64,000 nucleotides of DNA, taken from assembly GCA_005503165.1 (NCBI GenBank), contig SCNT01000003.1:1-64000 (forward strand), written 5' to 3'. Made by a program: the position numbers and the translations under genes. Positions 1-8,188 of the stretch are shown here, piece after piece (within the stretch, counting starts at the first letter, position 1; every line of letters starts with the position of its first letter). Under the pieces are notes generated by a model that saw only the letters and a list, made by a program, of their open reading frames with translations, did not search any database and was not told where the DNA came from. This DNA comes from Sphingomonadaceae bacterium 3R27E2-A. Its GTDB lineage: Bacteria > Pseudomonadota > Alphaproteobacteria > Sphingomonadales > Sphingomonadaceae.

Positions 1-538
1 GCGGATTCGGGCGGCGGTGGTGGGGGCGGCGGGCAATCGTCCTCCGCGGTCACAAAGGGCAGGGACGGGGTCGGCGGCCGGAGGCCGAAATTCAGTTGCG
101 ACACCAACTCGGCATAGGCCGCGTCCTTGGGTATTTGCCCGGCGAGGCGATCGCGCTCGAACTTCGCAAGCGGCGTTTCATACACGAACGACGGGAATTG
201 CGCGCCGACGAGCGCGGCCCGCAACCGCGCCGTCTCGAACGCGATGCCGGCCTGGGCGCGTAGTGCCGGGTCGATGCCGTCGATACCCAGGTCCCAGGGC
301 GCACAGGTCCTGAGGTTGATCCGCGCCGGAACGGCCGCCGCCGCTGCGATGCCCTGCCCGCGCTCCGCGATCTCGGCCTCGGCAGCCAGGCGCAGGTCGT
401 AATAACCGTCGGGATACCAGTCCTGCTTGGGCACCGCGGCTTCGAGTTCGTGCATCGCGGCCGCCTCGTCCGTCTCCTGCGCGACCGCGGCCGCCGGGAC
501 TGCGAGCAGCAATAGTGCGACGATCGCCCGGCCGGACA
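1..538 (-). CDS. Exported protein of a four-member tandem paralog family (3' end outside window)
   Basis: The reading frame opens at an ATG at 538 and stays open to the window edge, giving about 179 residues without a stop. It starts with a signal peptide (about residues 1-21, hydrophobic core then AVAQ) followed by the motif DWYPDGYYDLRLAAEAEIAE, which recurs in the next three genes upstream in the operon. The visible end is a run of prolines after DDC. The C-terminal cysteine/tryptophan domain seen in the other three copies would lie beyond the window. The start codon directly abuts the stop of the preceding gene, so the two are probably translationally coupled. The function is unknown. The relationship is judged by eye from the shared N-terminal motif. 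Confidence 0.75.
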
Positions 539-1624
539 TTATCGGCTTCCGACTTTCTTGAAGGTCACCGGCCCCGACTGGTCGGGCGCGATCTCGCGGC
601 TGCCCTTGCGGACCGTGCCGTCGGGCCAGCGGACCTGATAGACGAAGCGTCCCGAAAGCGGCCTGGCGACGCCGGTCTCGATCTCGTTCCAGCGGCACTG
701 GAAGCGGTCCCACGGGTCGGCGTTCTTGCGCTGGCATATCCGGAAGGCGAAGGCGCTCAGCATCAGCACTTCGCCGCTCGGCGGATTGGTCTGCAAGGTC
801 ACGCCGACGGGCGCGCGGCCGCCACGGACCGCGCCGACGGCACGGCGGGGAGCGGGAGATGCGAGCAACGCCCCCAGCACTCCGGCGCGAGGCTGGCCGA
901 CGCTGAACGTTCCCGGACCGGTCAGCGTCCGGAGTCCGTTCGCGGTGAGCAATTCGATCCGGTCGCCAGCCTTGAGCGTGATCTTGGCCTCGCTCGCGAG
1001 CTTCTTTCCGGCCGGATGGGCGCCCGCCGAAGGACCCGACGAGCGAACCACCACCACCCGTGCCGCATAGTCCTCAACGGCCATGATGCACGGCAGGCCG
1101 GGAGTCTGCACCGCGCGGTTCGCCTCGACCGCTGTTGCGAGCCTCTGCAACGCCGCGGTGGCGGTTGCGGCCGAAAGCGAATCGTCGCGCGCCGCCTCGA
1201 CGAGCGTCTGTTCGTACCGAAGGAGCGGTGCTTCATAGATCGCCGCCGGATAGCCGGCGCGGGCAAGCTCCTGCGCCAAACGGGCGACATCGAGCGCGAC
1301 ATTCCCATACCGTCGCACGGCCGGGTCGCTCTCGCCGGCGTCGATGTGCCGGGGGAGAAGGTCGACCGGATCGTAACATTGCCCGCCGCCGCCACCGCAC
1401 GCTCCGACATAGGCGCGCAAGTCGCGCGGCGTTTCCGCGACCTGCGCCTCGGCCGCAAGGCGGACATCATAATAGCCCTCGGGATACCAGGTTCGTACCG
1501 GCAAGTCGGCCGCCAGCCGGGCCATGAGCCCTGCGTCGGGCAAAGCCTCGTCGTCCTGCGCAGCTGCCGGTGCGGTCACCATTGCCATCGACGTTGCGGC
1601 GATGAGAAATATCCTGCCTCCCAC
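539..1624 (-). CDS. Exported protein, tandem paralog 3, longest copy with an extra insert
   Basis: The 361-residue product has a signal peptide ending near AAAQ (residue 23). It then carries the family N-terminal motif TWYPEGYYDVRLAAEAQVAE and a C-terminal module with GEVLMLSAFAFRIC, DPWDRFQCRWNE and GRFVYQVRWPDGTVRKG. It differs from its neighbours by an insertion of about 60 residues, near 220-275, that includes TLKAGDRIELLTANGLRTL, a beta-rich stretch reminiscent of FecR-type sequences (weak impression only). The gap to the upstream gene is four bases. No enzyme motif was recognised. The conserved Cys pair and tryptophans suggest a small disulfide-stabilised extracytoplasmic domain. This is an inference. 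Confidence 0.8.
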   Translation of the reverse strand: MGGRIFLIAATSMAMVTAPAAAQDDEALPDAGLMARLAADLPVRTWYPEGYYDVRLAAEAQVAETPRDLRAYVGACGGGGGQCYDPVDLLPRHIDAGESDPAVRRYGNVALDVARLAQELARAGYPAAIYEAPLLRYEQTLVEAARDDSLSAATATAALQRLATAVEANRAVQTPGLPCIMAVEDYAARVVVVRSSGPSAGAHPAGKKLASEAKITLKAGDRIELLTANGLRTLTGPGTFSVGQPRAGVLGALLASPAPRRAVGAVRGGRAPVGVTLQTNPPSGEVLMLSAFAFRICQRKNADPWDRFQCRWNEIETGVARPLSGRFVYQVRWPDGTVRKGSREIAPDQSGPVTFKKVGSR

Positions 1625-1628
1625 CGGC

Positions 1629-2549
1629 TCAGCTCCCCGTCTTCCGGAAGGTCACGGTCGATGCCGGATCGCCGTCGGGACCCGCGATGATCTCGCGCGT
1701 GCCCTTGCGCACCACCCCGTCGGGCCATTTGACCTGATAGACATAGCGGCCAGAGAGCTGCTTCTCGACCCCCGTCTCGACCTCGTTCCAGTTGCACGCG
1801 AAGCGGTCCCACGGATCGGACGTCTTGCGCGTGCACACCTTGAAAGCGAAGGCGTTGACCAGCAGCACCTCGCCGCCGGGCGGGCTGGTCCTGACGATCA
1901 CGGGGGCGCCATCGCCCGCACCGCAGCCGCCCTCGAGCGAGACCGCGGGCAGCCCAGGGGCGAGCCGCTTGCGGTTCGCCTCGACCGCTTCGACGAACTT
2001 ATATTCGGGCGATTCTTCATAGGGTCCGGGATCGGGTGCGGGCGGTTCGTCCTCGGCGGGCATTTCGACCCCCGCGATCAGCCGCACTTCGCGCTCGCTC
2101 AGCTTGGCCGCCGCCTCGACGCGCGCGCGCTCGAAGGCAGCGAGCGGTTCAGCATAAACCGCGAGCGGAAAGCCCAGCCGCTCGAGTTCGGAACGGATGC
2201 GCGAGATATCGACCGCGTCGGTGACGTAACGCAGGGTCACCGCGTCATATTCGGCGGAATCGGTGTAATATTCGGCGCTGCAATCGATGATGTCGTACCG
2301 CTTGCCATTGCCGTCGCCCCAGTCGAAGACGATGTCCTTCGCCGCGCGCGGATGTTCGGCGACCTGCGCCTCGGCGGCGATGCGGATGTCGTAATAGCCT
2401 TCGGGATACCAGCTTTGCGGCGGCACCTTGGCCTCGATCGCCTTCAGCGCGGCCGCGTCGGGCGGGGTTTGCGCCTGCGCCGCTTCACCGGGGCTCAGCA
2501 GCGCAACCGCCGCCGCCGAAAGCATCGCCAGGAGCCGCGCGCGCACCAT
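1629..2549 (-). CDS. Exported protein, tandem paralog 2
   Basis: The 306-residue product has a signal peptide (about residues 1-26, ending AQAQ), then SWYPEGYYDIRIAAEAQVAE. The variable acidic middle section contains DCSAEYYTD. The conserved C-terminal module comprises SPPGGEVLLVNAFAFKVC, DPWDRFACNWNEVETG and GRYVYQVKWPDGVVRKGTRE, and ends in VTFRKTGS. It lies one base downstream of the next paralog. The PPGGEVLLVNAF segment loosely resembles PEGA-type beta modules, but this was not tested. The function is unknown. Strong conservation of the C-terminal module across copies, against a divergent middle, argues for paralogs with a shared partner or ligand and diversified specificity. Confidence 0.8.
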   Translation of the reverse strand: MVRARLLAMLSAAAVALLSPGEAAQAQTPPDAAALKAIEAKVPPQSWYPEGYYDIRIAAEAQVAEHPRAAKDIVFDWGDGNGKRYDIIDCSAEYYTDSAEYDAVTLRYVTDAVDISRIRSELERLGFPLAVYAEPLAAFERARVEAAAKLSEREVRLIAGVEMPAEDEPPAPDPGPYEESPEYKFVEAVEANRKRLAPGLPAVSLEGGCGAGDGAPVIVRTSPPGGEVLLVNAFAFKVCTRKTSDPWDRFACNWNEVETGVEKQLSGRYVYQVKWPDGVVRKGTREIIAGPDGDPASTVTFRKTGS

Positions 2550-2550
2550 C

Positions 2551-3456
2551 TCAGCTTCCCGCCTTGCGGAAGGTGACGGTCACCGATTCCTCGTCGGGGC
2601 CGGGCACGATTTCGCGCGTGCCCTTGCGTACCACGCCATCGGGCCATTTCACCTGATAGACGAAGCGGCCATAGGGCTTGGTTTTCGCCACGCCGGTTTC
2701 CCACTCGTTCCACTTGCAGGCGAAACGGTCCCACGGGTCGGCCTTCTTGCGGGTGCACACCTTGAAGGCAAAGGCGTTGATCAGCAGCACTTCGCCACCG
2801 TCGGGAACGGTGCGGACGATGATCGGCCCGCCTTCCCCTGCGCCGCAGCCGCCCTCCACCATCACGCGCGGCAGCTTGGGAGAAAGCCGCAGGCGGTTCG
2901 CGTCGATCGCCGCCGCGAGCGCCGCCTGGGCCGCCGCCTCGGCTTCGGCGGCGCCATCGTCGAAGGGCATTTCCTGGCCCTCGGGCCAGTCGCCGCCGCC
3001 GGCGACGATCAGTTCAGGCTCGCTGCGCCCGGTGTCGATCGCGATCAACGCCTTTTCGTATTCGGCCAGCGGCGCGGCATAAACGGCTTCCGGATAACCG
3101 AGCCGCGCGAGTTCGCTGCGCAGCCGCGAAATTTCGAGCGCGGTGCGCCCGTAACGCGACATCGCCGGCTCCTCGGGGTTGAACACGACCCCCTCGGCCG
3201 CGCAGTCGATGACGTCATAGCATTGTCCGGGACCGTCATAGCAGTCGAAGACGATGGTGCTGCGCGGCCGCGGCGCCTCCCCGATCTGCGCCTCGGCGGC
3301 AATGCGGACATCGTAATAGCCCGCCGGATACCAGTCGCGCGCCGGAACCACCGCCTCGATCCGTTTCAGCGCGCCGGCATCGGGCGGCGTTTGCGCCAGC
3401 GCCGTGCCCGGCACGATCAGCGCCGCGCCCGCAATCCATGGTCCCGTCGCGCGCAT
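2551..3456 (-). CDS. Exported protein, tandem paralog 1
   Basis: The 301-residue product has a signal peptide (residues 1-21, ending ALAQ), then TPPDAGALKRIEA and DWYPAGYYDVRIAAEAQIGE. A middle part contains DCYDGPGQCYDVIDC, so it is more cysteine-rich than in the other copies. The C-terminal module is GGEVLLINAFAFKVC, DPWDRFACKWNEWETG and GRFVYQVKWPDGVVRKG. It starts one base after the stop of the TIR-domain gene, so it is almost certainly in the same transcript. It is most similar to the 1629-2549 copy. No catalytic motif was recognised, and the biochemical role is unknown. Confidence 0.8.
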   Translation of the reverse strand: MRATGPWIAGAALIVPGTALAQTPPDAGALKRIEAVVPARDWYPAGYYDVRIAAEAQIGEAPRPRSTIVFDCYDGPGQCYDVIDCAAEGVVFNPEEPAMSRYGRTALEISRLRSELARLGYPEAVYAAPLAEYEKALIAIDTGRSEPELIVAGGGDWPEGQEMPFDDGAAEAEAAAQAALAAAIDANRLRLSPKLPRVMVEGGCGAGEGGPIIVRTVPDGGEVLLINAFAFKVCTRKKADPWDRFACKWNEWETGVAKTKPYGRFVYQVKWPDGVVRKGTREIVPGPDEESVTVTFRKAGS

Positions 3457-3457
3457 C

Positions 3458-4438
3458 CTATTCCTCCTGCTTCAACCGCCGCGGCCCGCCGAGCCAGCCC
3501 GCGACCAGCAGCGCCGCCGCCGCCGCCACGAGCATCCACGCCCCGCCCAGCATCAGCTTGACGCGCCCGATCGACCCTGCGGTCCACAGCGCCGCCTCGT
3601 CATAAGCCGCGTCGATCAGCGCGTCCGACGGCAGGTCGGGACATTCTCTCTCGTAGACCAGCCTGGCGTCGGGCGTGCATTCGGTGCCGCGGACCACCGG
3701 CGCGCCCTGCTCGCCCGCGATGACATAGCCGCTATGCGCCCAGCCGTATGTCGCGGCGGCGGCGACCAACAGCGCGAGCAGCGCCCCCTGCACCCCACGC
3801 GCCGTCCACCATTTCGCCTGCCCGCTGCCCATCACCCCCGCGGGGATCGCGAGCGCGACCAGCGCCGCGAGCCAGCCGACCGGCGAGGCTGGCGGCGCCA
3901 GCCCGCCCAGCCACGCCGCGAGCAGCAGCAGCGCCAGCACCGCGCCGCCCGTGCCTGCGCGCACCAGCGCATTGTTCCAGCTGAGCTTCGCAGCGCCCCG
4001 TGGCTTGGCCGAGCGATATTCGCGCGCGTCGGCAACTCCGTTGACCAGCTGGCTCACCACGTCGCCCAGCCGCGCGATATGATCCTCGACCGGCGGCGAC
4101 AGCGCGTCGAGCCAGTGCGGCACGCTCATGAAATATTCGAGGCTGCGTTCGGGGACGACATCCTCGATGCGAAAGGGGATGATCGGCAGGCCCAGGTGCA
4201 CCGCACGCTCGACCTCGCGCAGGATCTGCGGCGAAGTATTGGCATGGCGGGAAAAGACGAGCACGAAGACCTGCGCCCCCTTCAGACCCGTGATGATCGC
4301 CTCGCCCCATTCGGTCCCCGGCAATATGTCGCGTGGCGCGATCCAGCAGCGATGCCCGCGCTCCTCGAGCAGCGCGCACACCATGTTCGCGATGGTGCGA
4401 TCCTTCGACGAATAGCTGATGAAGACCTCTGCCGCCAT
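3458..4438 (-). CDS. TIR-domain membrane protein heading the paralog operon
   Basis: The product is about 326 residues. Residues 1-130 form a bacterial TIR domain: it opens with AEVFISYSSKDRTIANMVC, then CWIAPRDILPGTEWGEAI and SRHANTSPQILREVERAV. The glutamate in EWGEAI sits where TIR NADases carry their catalytic residue, so NAD-cleaving or NAD-signalling activity is possible but inferred. Four hydrophobic segments follow, with a probable periplasmic loop containing two cysteines (GTECTPDARLVYERECPDL) before the last one. The start at 4438 was chosen over an upstream in-frame ATG at 4531 because GGGGGGAT lies just ahead of it and the TIR fold begins immediately. The gene is first in a tight minus-strand operon with four exported paralogs. 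Confidence 0.85.
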   Translation of the reverse strand: MAAEVFISYSSKDRTIANMVCALLEERGHRCWIAPRDILPGTEWGEAIITGLKGAQVFVLVFSRHANTSPQILREVERAVHLGLPIIPFRIEDVVPERSLEYFMSVPHWLDALSPPVEDHIARLGDVVSQLVNGVADAREYRSAKPRGAAKLSWNNALVRAGTGGAVLALLLLAAWLGGLAPPASPVGWLAALVALAIPAGVMGSGQAKWWTARGVQGALLALLVAAAATYGWAHSGYVIAGEQGAPVVRGTECTPDARLVYERECPDLPSDALIDAAYDEAALWTAGSIGRVKLMLGGAWMLVAAAAALLVAGWLGGPRRLKQEE

Positions 4439-4600
4439 CGGTCGTATCCCCCCGCGCTGATCATGCCGCGCGCACGAGGGGAGGGCAATGGCGAATGATC
4501 CTCCCCCGCGCTCCGTGACAGGGAGCGCCATCGTTAAGGCAAGCGAGTCGTATTAGCATATAGCTTGACCTCCGCGTCTTGCACCCATAGAGAGCCGCTA

Positions 4601-4617
4601 TTGCGAATCACTCGCAA
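4601..4617. promoter_or_regulatory. Probable Fur-type operator ahead of the TonB receptor
   Basis: TTGCGAATCACTCGCAA is a perfect inverted repeat (TTGCGA, 5-base spacer, TCGCAA) lying 19 bases before the receptor start. Its form resembles the Fur boxes known in alphaproteobacteria. Iron-responsive repression of the receptor and the following DUF6607 gene is inferred from the motif, its position and the target. Another iron regulator such as Irr cannot be excluded by eye. Confidence 0.55.
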
Positions 4618-4635
4618 AACTGAAGGGGAAAGCAA

Positions 4636-6849
4636 TTGAAGGCCCAGGGGTCGCCGTCCATCCATCGTCGCGCCACGGGCGCCGCGCTCGGCGTCGCGCT
4701 CGCTGCGGCCGCCGCGCCCGCGGGGGCGCAGGACAATGACGGCGACTATTGGGCGCTGCGCAAGAACCAGATCGTCGTCACCGCGACGCGCACCGCGGTG
4801 AAGGCCGAGGATGCGCCGCTCACCGTCTCGCTGATCACCGAAGAGCAGATCGCCGACGAACTCGCGACCGACATCCGCGACCTCGTTCGCTTCGAGCCCG
4901 GCATCAGCGTCCAGCGCCAGCCCGCGCGCTTCGGCGCCGCGCTCGGCGTGACCGGCCGGGCGGGCAACGACAGCTTCAACATCCGCGGTATCGGCGGCAA
5001 CCGCGTGCTGATCCAGGTCGACGGCGTGCGCGTCCCCGACGGCTTCGCCTTCGGCGCGCAGGCGTCGGGCCGCGGCGACTATGTCGACCTCGGCCTCGTC
5101 AAGTCGGTCGAGATCCTGCGTGGCCCCTCGTCGGCGCTCTACGGCAGCGACGGCCTCGCGGGCGCGGTCAGCTTCATCACCAGCGACCCCGCCGATTTCC
5201 TGACCGGCGGCAAGCCGCTCGGCGGGCTCGTCCGAGCCGCCTACAGCAGCGCCGACGAGGAGTTTGCCGAAACCGCGATCTTGGCGGGGCGCAGCGGCGA
5301 CTGGTCGGCGATGGCGGCCTATACGCGCCGCGACTGGCAGGAACTCGACAACAAGGGGACCGTCGGCGGCCCCGGCGCCGCACGCACCGAACCCAATCCG
5401 CAGGACGGCCGCTCGAACGCTGCGCTGGGACGGATCGTCTATGATCCGGCCAATGGCCACAAGCTGCGCCTGACCGGGGAATATCTCGACACCCATCTCT
5501 ATACCAACGGTCTCACCGGGATCAGCACCACCGTCGACCGCCTCGAAGGCTTCGACAGCGGCGAGCGAAAGCGGGTCTCGCTCGACTGGAGCTGGGAAGG
5601 CGCGGGGGCGATCGATTTCGCCCGCGTCGCGCTCTATTGGCAAGATGGCGAGGACAGCCAGTACACCGATGAAGACCGCACCCCCGCGGCCGATCGCACC
5701 CGCCTCAACACCTTCGAGAACCGCATGATCGGCGCCGCCGCCGACGCGCGCGCGGACTTCGCGACGGGCGCGATCACCCACCGTCTCGTTTTCGGCGGCG
5801 ACATCAGCAAGACGCGCCAGCGGGGCTTGCGCGACGGCACCGTGCCGCCCGTCGGCGAGACCTTCCCGACGCGCGCCTTCCCCAGCACCGATTTCACCCG
5901 CGCCGGCCTGTTCGTCGGCGACGAAATCGCGGTCGCCGGCGGCCGGCTGCTGCTCTACCCCGCGCTGCGCTTCGACTGGTACAAATTGTCGCCCGATAAC
6001 GACCCGCTGCTCCCCGCCTTCGACGGCGCCGGACAGGAGGGCTCGCGCGTCTCGCCCAAGTTCGGCGCGGTGTTCAAGGTCAGCGACGAGATCCGCCTGT
6101 TCGGCAACTACGCCACCGGCTTCAAGGCGCCCGAACCCGGGCAGGTGAACCAGTTCTTCGAAAATCTCGCCTTCGGCTACACCTCTGCGCCCAACCCCGA
6201 CCTCGGTCCCGAGCGCAGCGAAAGCTTCGAGGGCGGCATCCGCTTCTCGAACGACGCGATCGGCCTCGACGTGACGGCGTTCACCTCGCGCTACAAGGAT
6301 TTCATCAGCCAGGAGGTCGTGGACGGCAGCTTCACCCCCGCCGACCCCGCCGTCTATCAATTCGTGAATCTCGATCGTGTTCGCGTGCATGGCGCCGAAG
6401 CGCGGTTCGAGGGGCGAGCGTCGTCCGGCCTCTATACGACGCTCGCCCTATCCTATGCCACGGGCGACGTGATCGAGCCAGGTGGCGCGCGCAGCCCGCT
6501 GTCGACGATCGACCCGCTCAAGCTCGTCGCGGGCGTCGGCTATCGCGCGCCGGGCGGGCGTTTCGGCGGGCAGGTCATCATGACGCACGCCGCGCGCAAG
6601 GAGGCGTCGCGCACGACCGGGCTCTGCACCCCCGAATGCTTCCGCCCCGACGGCTTCACCATCCTCGACGCGACCGCCTTCGTGCGGATCGTCGAGGGGC
6701 TGACGCTGCGCGCCGGCGTCTTCAACATCCTCGACAGGAAATACAGCTGGTGGAGCGACGTCCGCGGCCTCGCTTCGACCTCGCTGATCGCCGACGCCTA
6801 TACCCAGCCCGGCCGCAACGCGAGCGCCTCGCTCAGCTACCGCTTCTGA
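4636..6849 (+). CDS. TonB-dependent receptor, heme/hemoglobin-type
   Basis: This 737-residue outer-membrane receptor has a signal peptide (to about residue 31, PAGAQ). A plug domain follows with VVTATRTAVKAEDAPLTVS (TonB-box-like region), FNIRGIGGNRVLIQVDGVRV and VEILRGPSSALYGSDGLAGA. A long beta-barrel ends in the aromatic terminus SASLSYRF. Features such as NPDLGPERSESFEGG and FRPDGFTILDATAF fit the TonB-dependent hemoglobin/transferrin/lactoferrin receptor family. The start is a TTG after GAAGGGGAAAG, and no in-frame ATG precedes the signal peptide. A Fur-like palindrome lies upstream, and a DUF6607 gene 20 bases downstream is probably co-transcribed. The substrate (heme versus a siderophore) is inferred from family resemblance. 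Confidence 0.85.
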   Translation: MKAQGSPSIHRRATGAALGVALAAAAAPAGAQDNDGDYWALRKNQIVVTATRTAVKAEDAPLTVSLITEEQIADELATDIRDLVRFEPGISVQRQPARFGAALGVTGRAGNDSFNIRGIGGNRVLIQVDGVRVPDGFAFGAQASGRGDYVDLGLVKSVEILRGPSSALYGSDGLAGAVSFITSDPADFLTGGKPLGGLVRAAYSSADEEFAETAILAGRSGDWSAMAAYTRRDWQELDNKGTVGGPGAARTEPNPQDGRSNAALGRIVYDPANGHKLRLTGEYLDTHLYTNGLTGISTTVDRLEGFDSGERKRVSLDWSWEGAGAIDFARVALYWQDGEDSQYTDEDRTPAADRTRLNTFENRMIGAAADARADFATGAITHRLVFGGDISKTRQRGLRDGTVPPVGETFPTRAFPSTDFTRAGLFVGDEIAVAGGRLLLYPALRFDWYKLSPDNDPLLPAFDGAGQEGSRVSPKFGAVFKVSDEIRLFGNYATGFKAPEPGQVNQFFENLAFGYTSAPNPDLGPERSESFEGGIRFSNDAIGLDVTAFTSRYKDFISQEVVDGSFTPADPAVYQFVNLDRVRVHGAEARFEGRASSGLYTTLALSYATGDVIEPGGARSPLSTIDPLKLVAGVGYRAPGGRFGGQVIMTHAARKEASRTTGLCTPECFRPDGFTILDATAFVRIVEGLTLRAGVFNILDRKYSWWSDVRGLASTSLIADAYTQPGRNASASLSYRF

Positions 6850-6869
6850 CGACAAGAAGGATTGCACCG

Positions 6870-7844
6870 ATGAAGATCTATCGCACGATCGCCGCCGCGC
6901 TGCTGCTGACAGCCGCGCTGCCAACCGCCGCGCGGGCCCATCCGCCGATCGCTGCTGAGGCGGCGGCCGCCAGTTTCGAAGCGGACCGCGCCGACATCCT
7001 CGCGATGGCGGGCGATTACCGCGTCAGCTTCAACATGCAGGAATCGACGCGCTGGGATCCCGATTACGAGGTCCTCGAACCCAAGCGCTCGGGCGGCAAC
7101 GAGGTCGTGCGCGTGATCGAGGACACGGGGCGCAAGATCGTATTGCAGCACATGCTCGTGATCACCGGCGACGACGACAAGAGCTTCGTGATCAAGCATT
7201 GGCGCCAGGACTGGGAATATGAACCCGCCAAAATCCTGGCCTATTCGGATCGCAATATTTGGGCATGGGAGGACGTCCCCGAGCGGATGCGCACCGGCCG
7301 CTGGTCGCAGACGGTCTATCAGGTCGACGACAGCCCGCGCTACGGCGGCTGGGGCCAGTTCGAGACGCAGGCGGGCATCCGCCGCTGGCGCTCGAACTGG
7401 ACCTGGCGCCCGCTCGCGCGCCGCGATGCGGTGCGGAGCCCCGTCTACGATCGCTATTATTCGATCAACCGCCACCAGCCCTCGCCTGACGGCTGGGTCC
7501 ATTGGCAGGACAATACGAAATTGGGGACCAAGGACGGCAAGCTGGTGCCGGTGGTCCAGGAATATGTCCTCAACACCTATATCAGATACGACCAGTATGA
7601 CGTGAAGGCGGCCGACGATTATTGGGCCGCCACCAAGGATTATTGGGCCGCCGTTCGCGCCGAATGGGACCGCGTCGCCGCGGCCAAAGGCGGCATCGCG
7701 ATCCAGGAGGAGGCGCAGACCGGCACCGTGATCAGCGGCCGTCTGCTCGAAATGGCCGACGAGATCCAGGACAAGAAGCTGACGACCGAGAAAGCGATCG
7801 CCGAGGCGAAGAAGCTGATCGAGACCAACACGCGAAAGCTCTGA
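6870..7844 (+). CDS. DUF6607-type exported protein
   Basis: The 324-residue product has a signal peptide ending near AARAH (residue 24). It is recognised as DUF6607-like from the pattern YRVSFNMQES, VLQHMLVITG and FVIKHWRQDWEYEP, and the tryptophan-rich middle. The ATG at 6870 follows an AGAAGG ribosome-binding site. The frame is open further upstream but that part overlaps the receptor. The gene sits 20 bases after the TonB receptor, an arrangement I associate with heme or iron uptake loci. The molecular function of the family is not established, and a periplasmic role in receptor-linked uptake is only inference. A strong terminator follows. Confidence 0.7.
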   Translation: MKIYRTIAAALLLTAALPTAARAHPPIAAEAAAASFEADRADILAMAGDYRVSFNMQESTRWDPDYEVLEPKRSGGNEVVRVIEDTGRKIVLQHMLVITGDDDKSFVIKHWRQDWEYEPAKILAYSDRNIWAWEDVPERMRTGRWSQTVYQVDDSPRYGGWGQFETQAGIRRWRSNWTWRPLARRDAVRSPVYDRYYSINRHQPSPDGWVHWQDNTKLGTKDGKLVPVVQEYVLNTYIRYDQYDVKAADDYWAATKDYWAAVRAEWDRVAAAKGGIAIQEEAQTGTVISGRLLEMADEIQDKKLTTEKAIAEAKKLIETNTRKL

Positions 7845-7876
7845 CCACCTTCACCATGTGAAGCCCGCACCTCAAA

Positions 7877-7908
7877 GGGGCGGCTCCGCAAGGGGCCGCT
7901 CCGTTTTT
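7877..7908 (+). terminator. Intrinsic terminator after the receptor/DUF6607 operon
   Basis: The arms GGGGCGGCTCC and GGGGCCGCTCC pair (two G-U wobbles) around the loop GCAA, followed by G and five T residues. Confidence 0.8.
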
Positions 7909-8165
7909 AGGGCGGCTTTGGGGTGGGGACAAGACGATCCTCCCCACTTGTGGGGAGGTGGCAGCGCGAAGCGCTGACGGAGGGGGGTAGCGTCCTTGAG
8001 CGGCGCTTCAGGCCGAGAGCCCCCTCCACCACCCGCTTCGCGGGAGTGCTGGGTCGTCCAGTCCCCCGGACTGGACTTGGATTGCCGGGGGCAATCCAAC
8101 CCTGCACTCCCCCTCCCCGCAAGCGGGGAGGACCTTTATGTCCCCTTCCGGCCCGAAACCGGTCA
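7909..8165. repeat. MITE-like palindromic intergenic element, copy 1
   Basis: The 344-base gap 7845-8188 holds only the terminator and this element. Its outer ends read GGCGGCTTTGGGGTGGGGAC and, at the far side, TTCCGGCCCGAAACC. Inside are nested hairpins: CCTCCCCAC/GTGGGGAGG (7939-7958), a GCGCGAAGCGC hairpin, GTCCAGTCC/GGACTGGAC (8056-8076), GGATTGCC/GGCAATCC (8079-8097) and CCTCCCCGC/GCGGGGAGG (8112-8131). No open reading frame of note is present. Related elements are at 16066, 20051, 32340, 45827, 56205 and 57868. Confidence 0.7.
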
Positions 8166-8188
8166 CAACCGATCGGGCGCGCGTTCGC

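Noticed and set aside
4534..6390. 618-codon open frame on the minus strand
   Set aside because: It is antisense to the TonB receptor, whose protein has clear plug and barrel motifs. High GC content keeps the opposite frame open.
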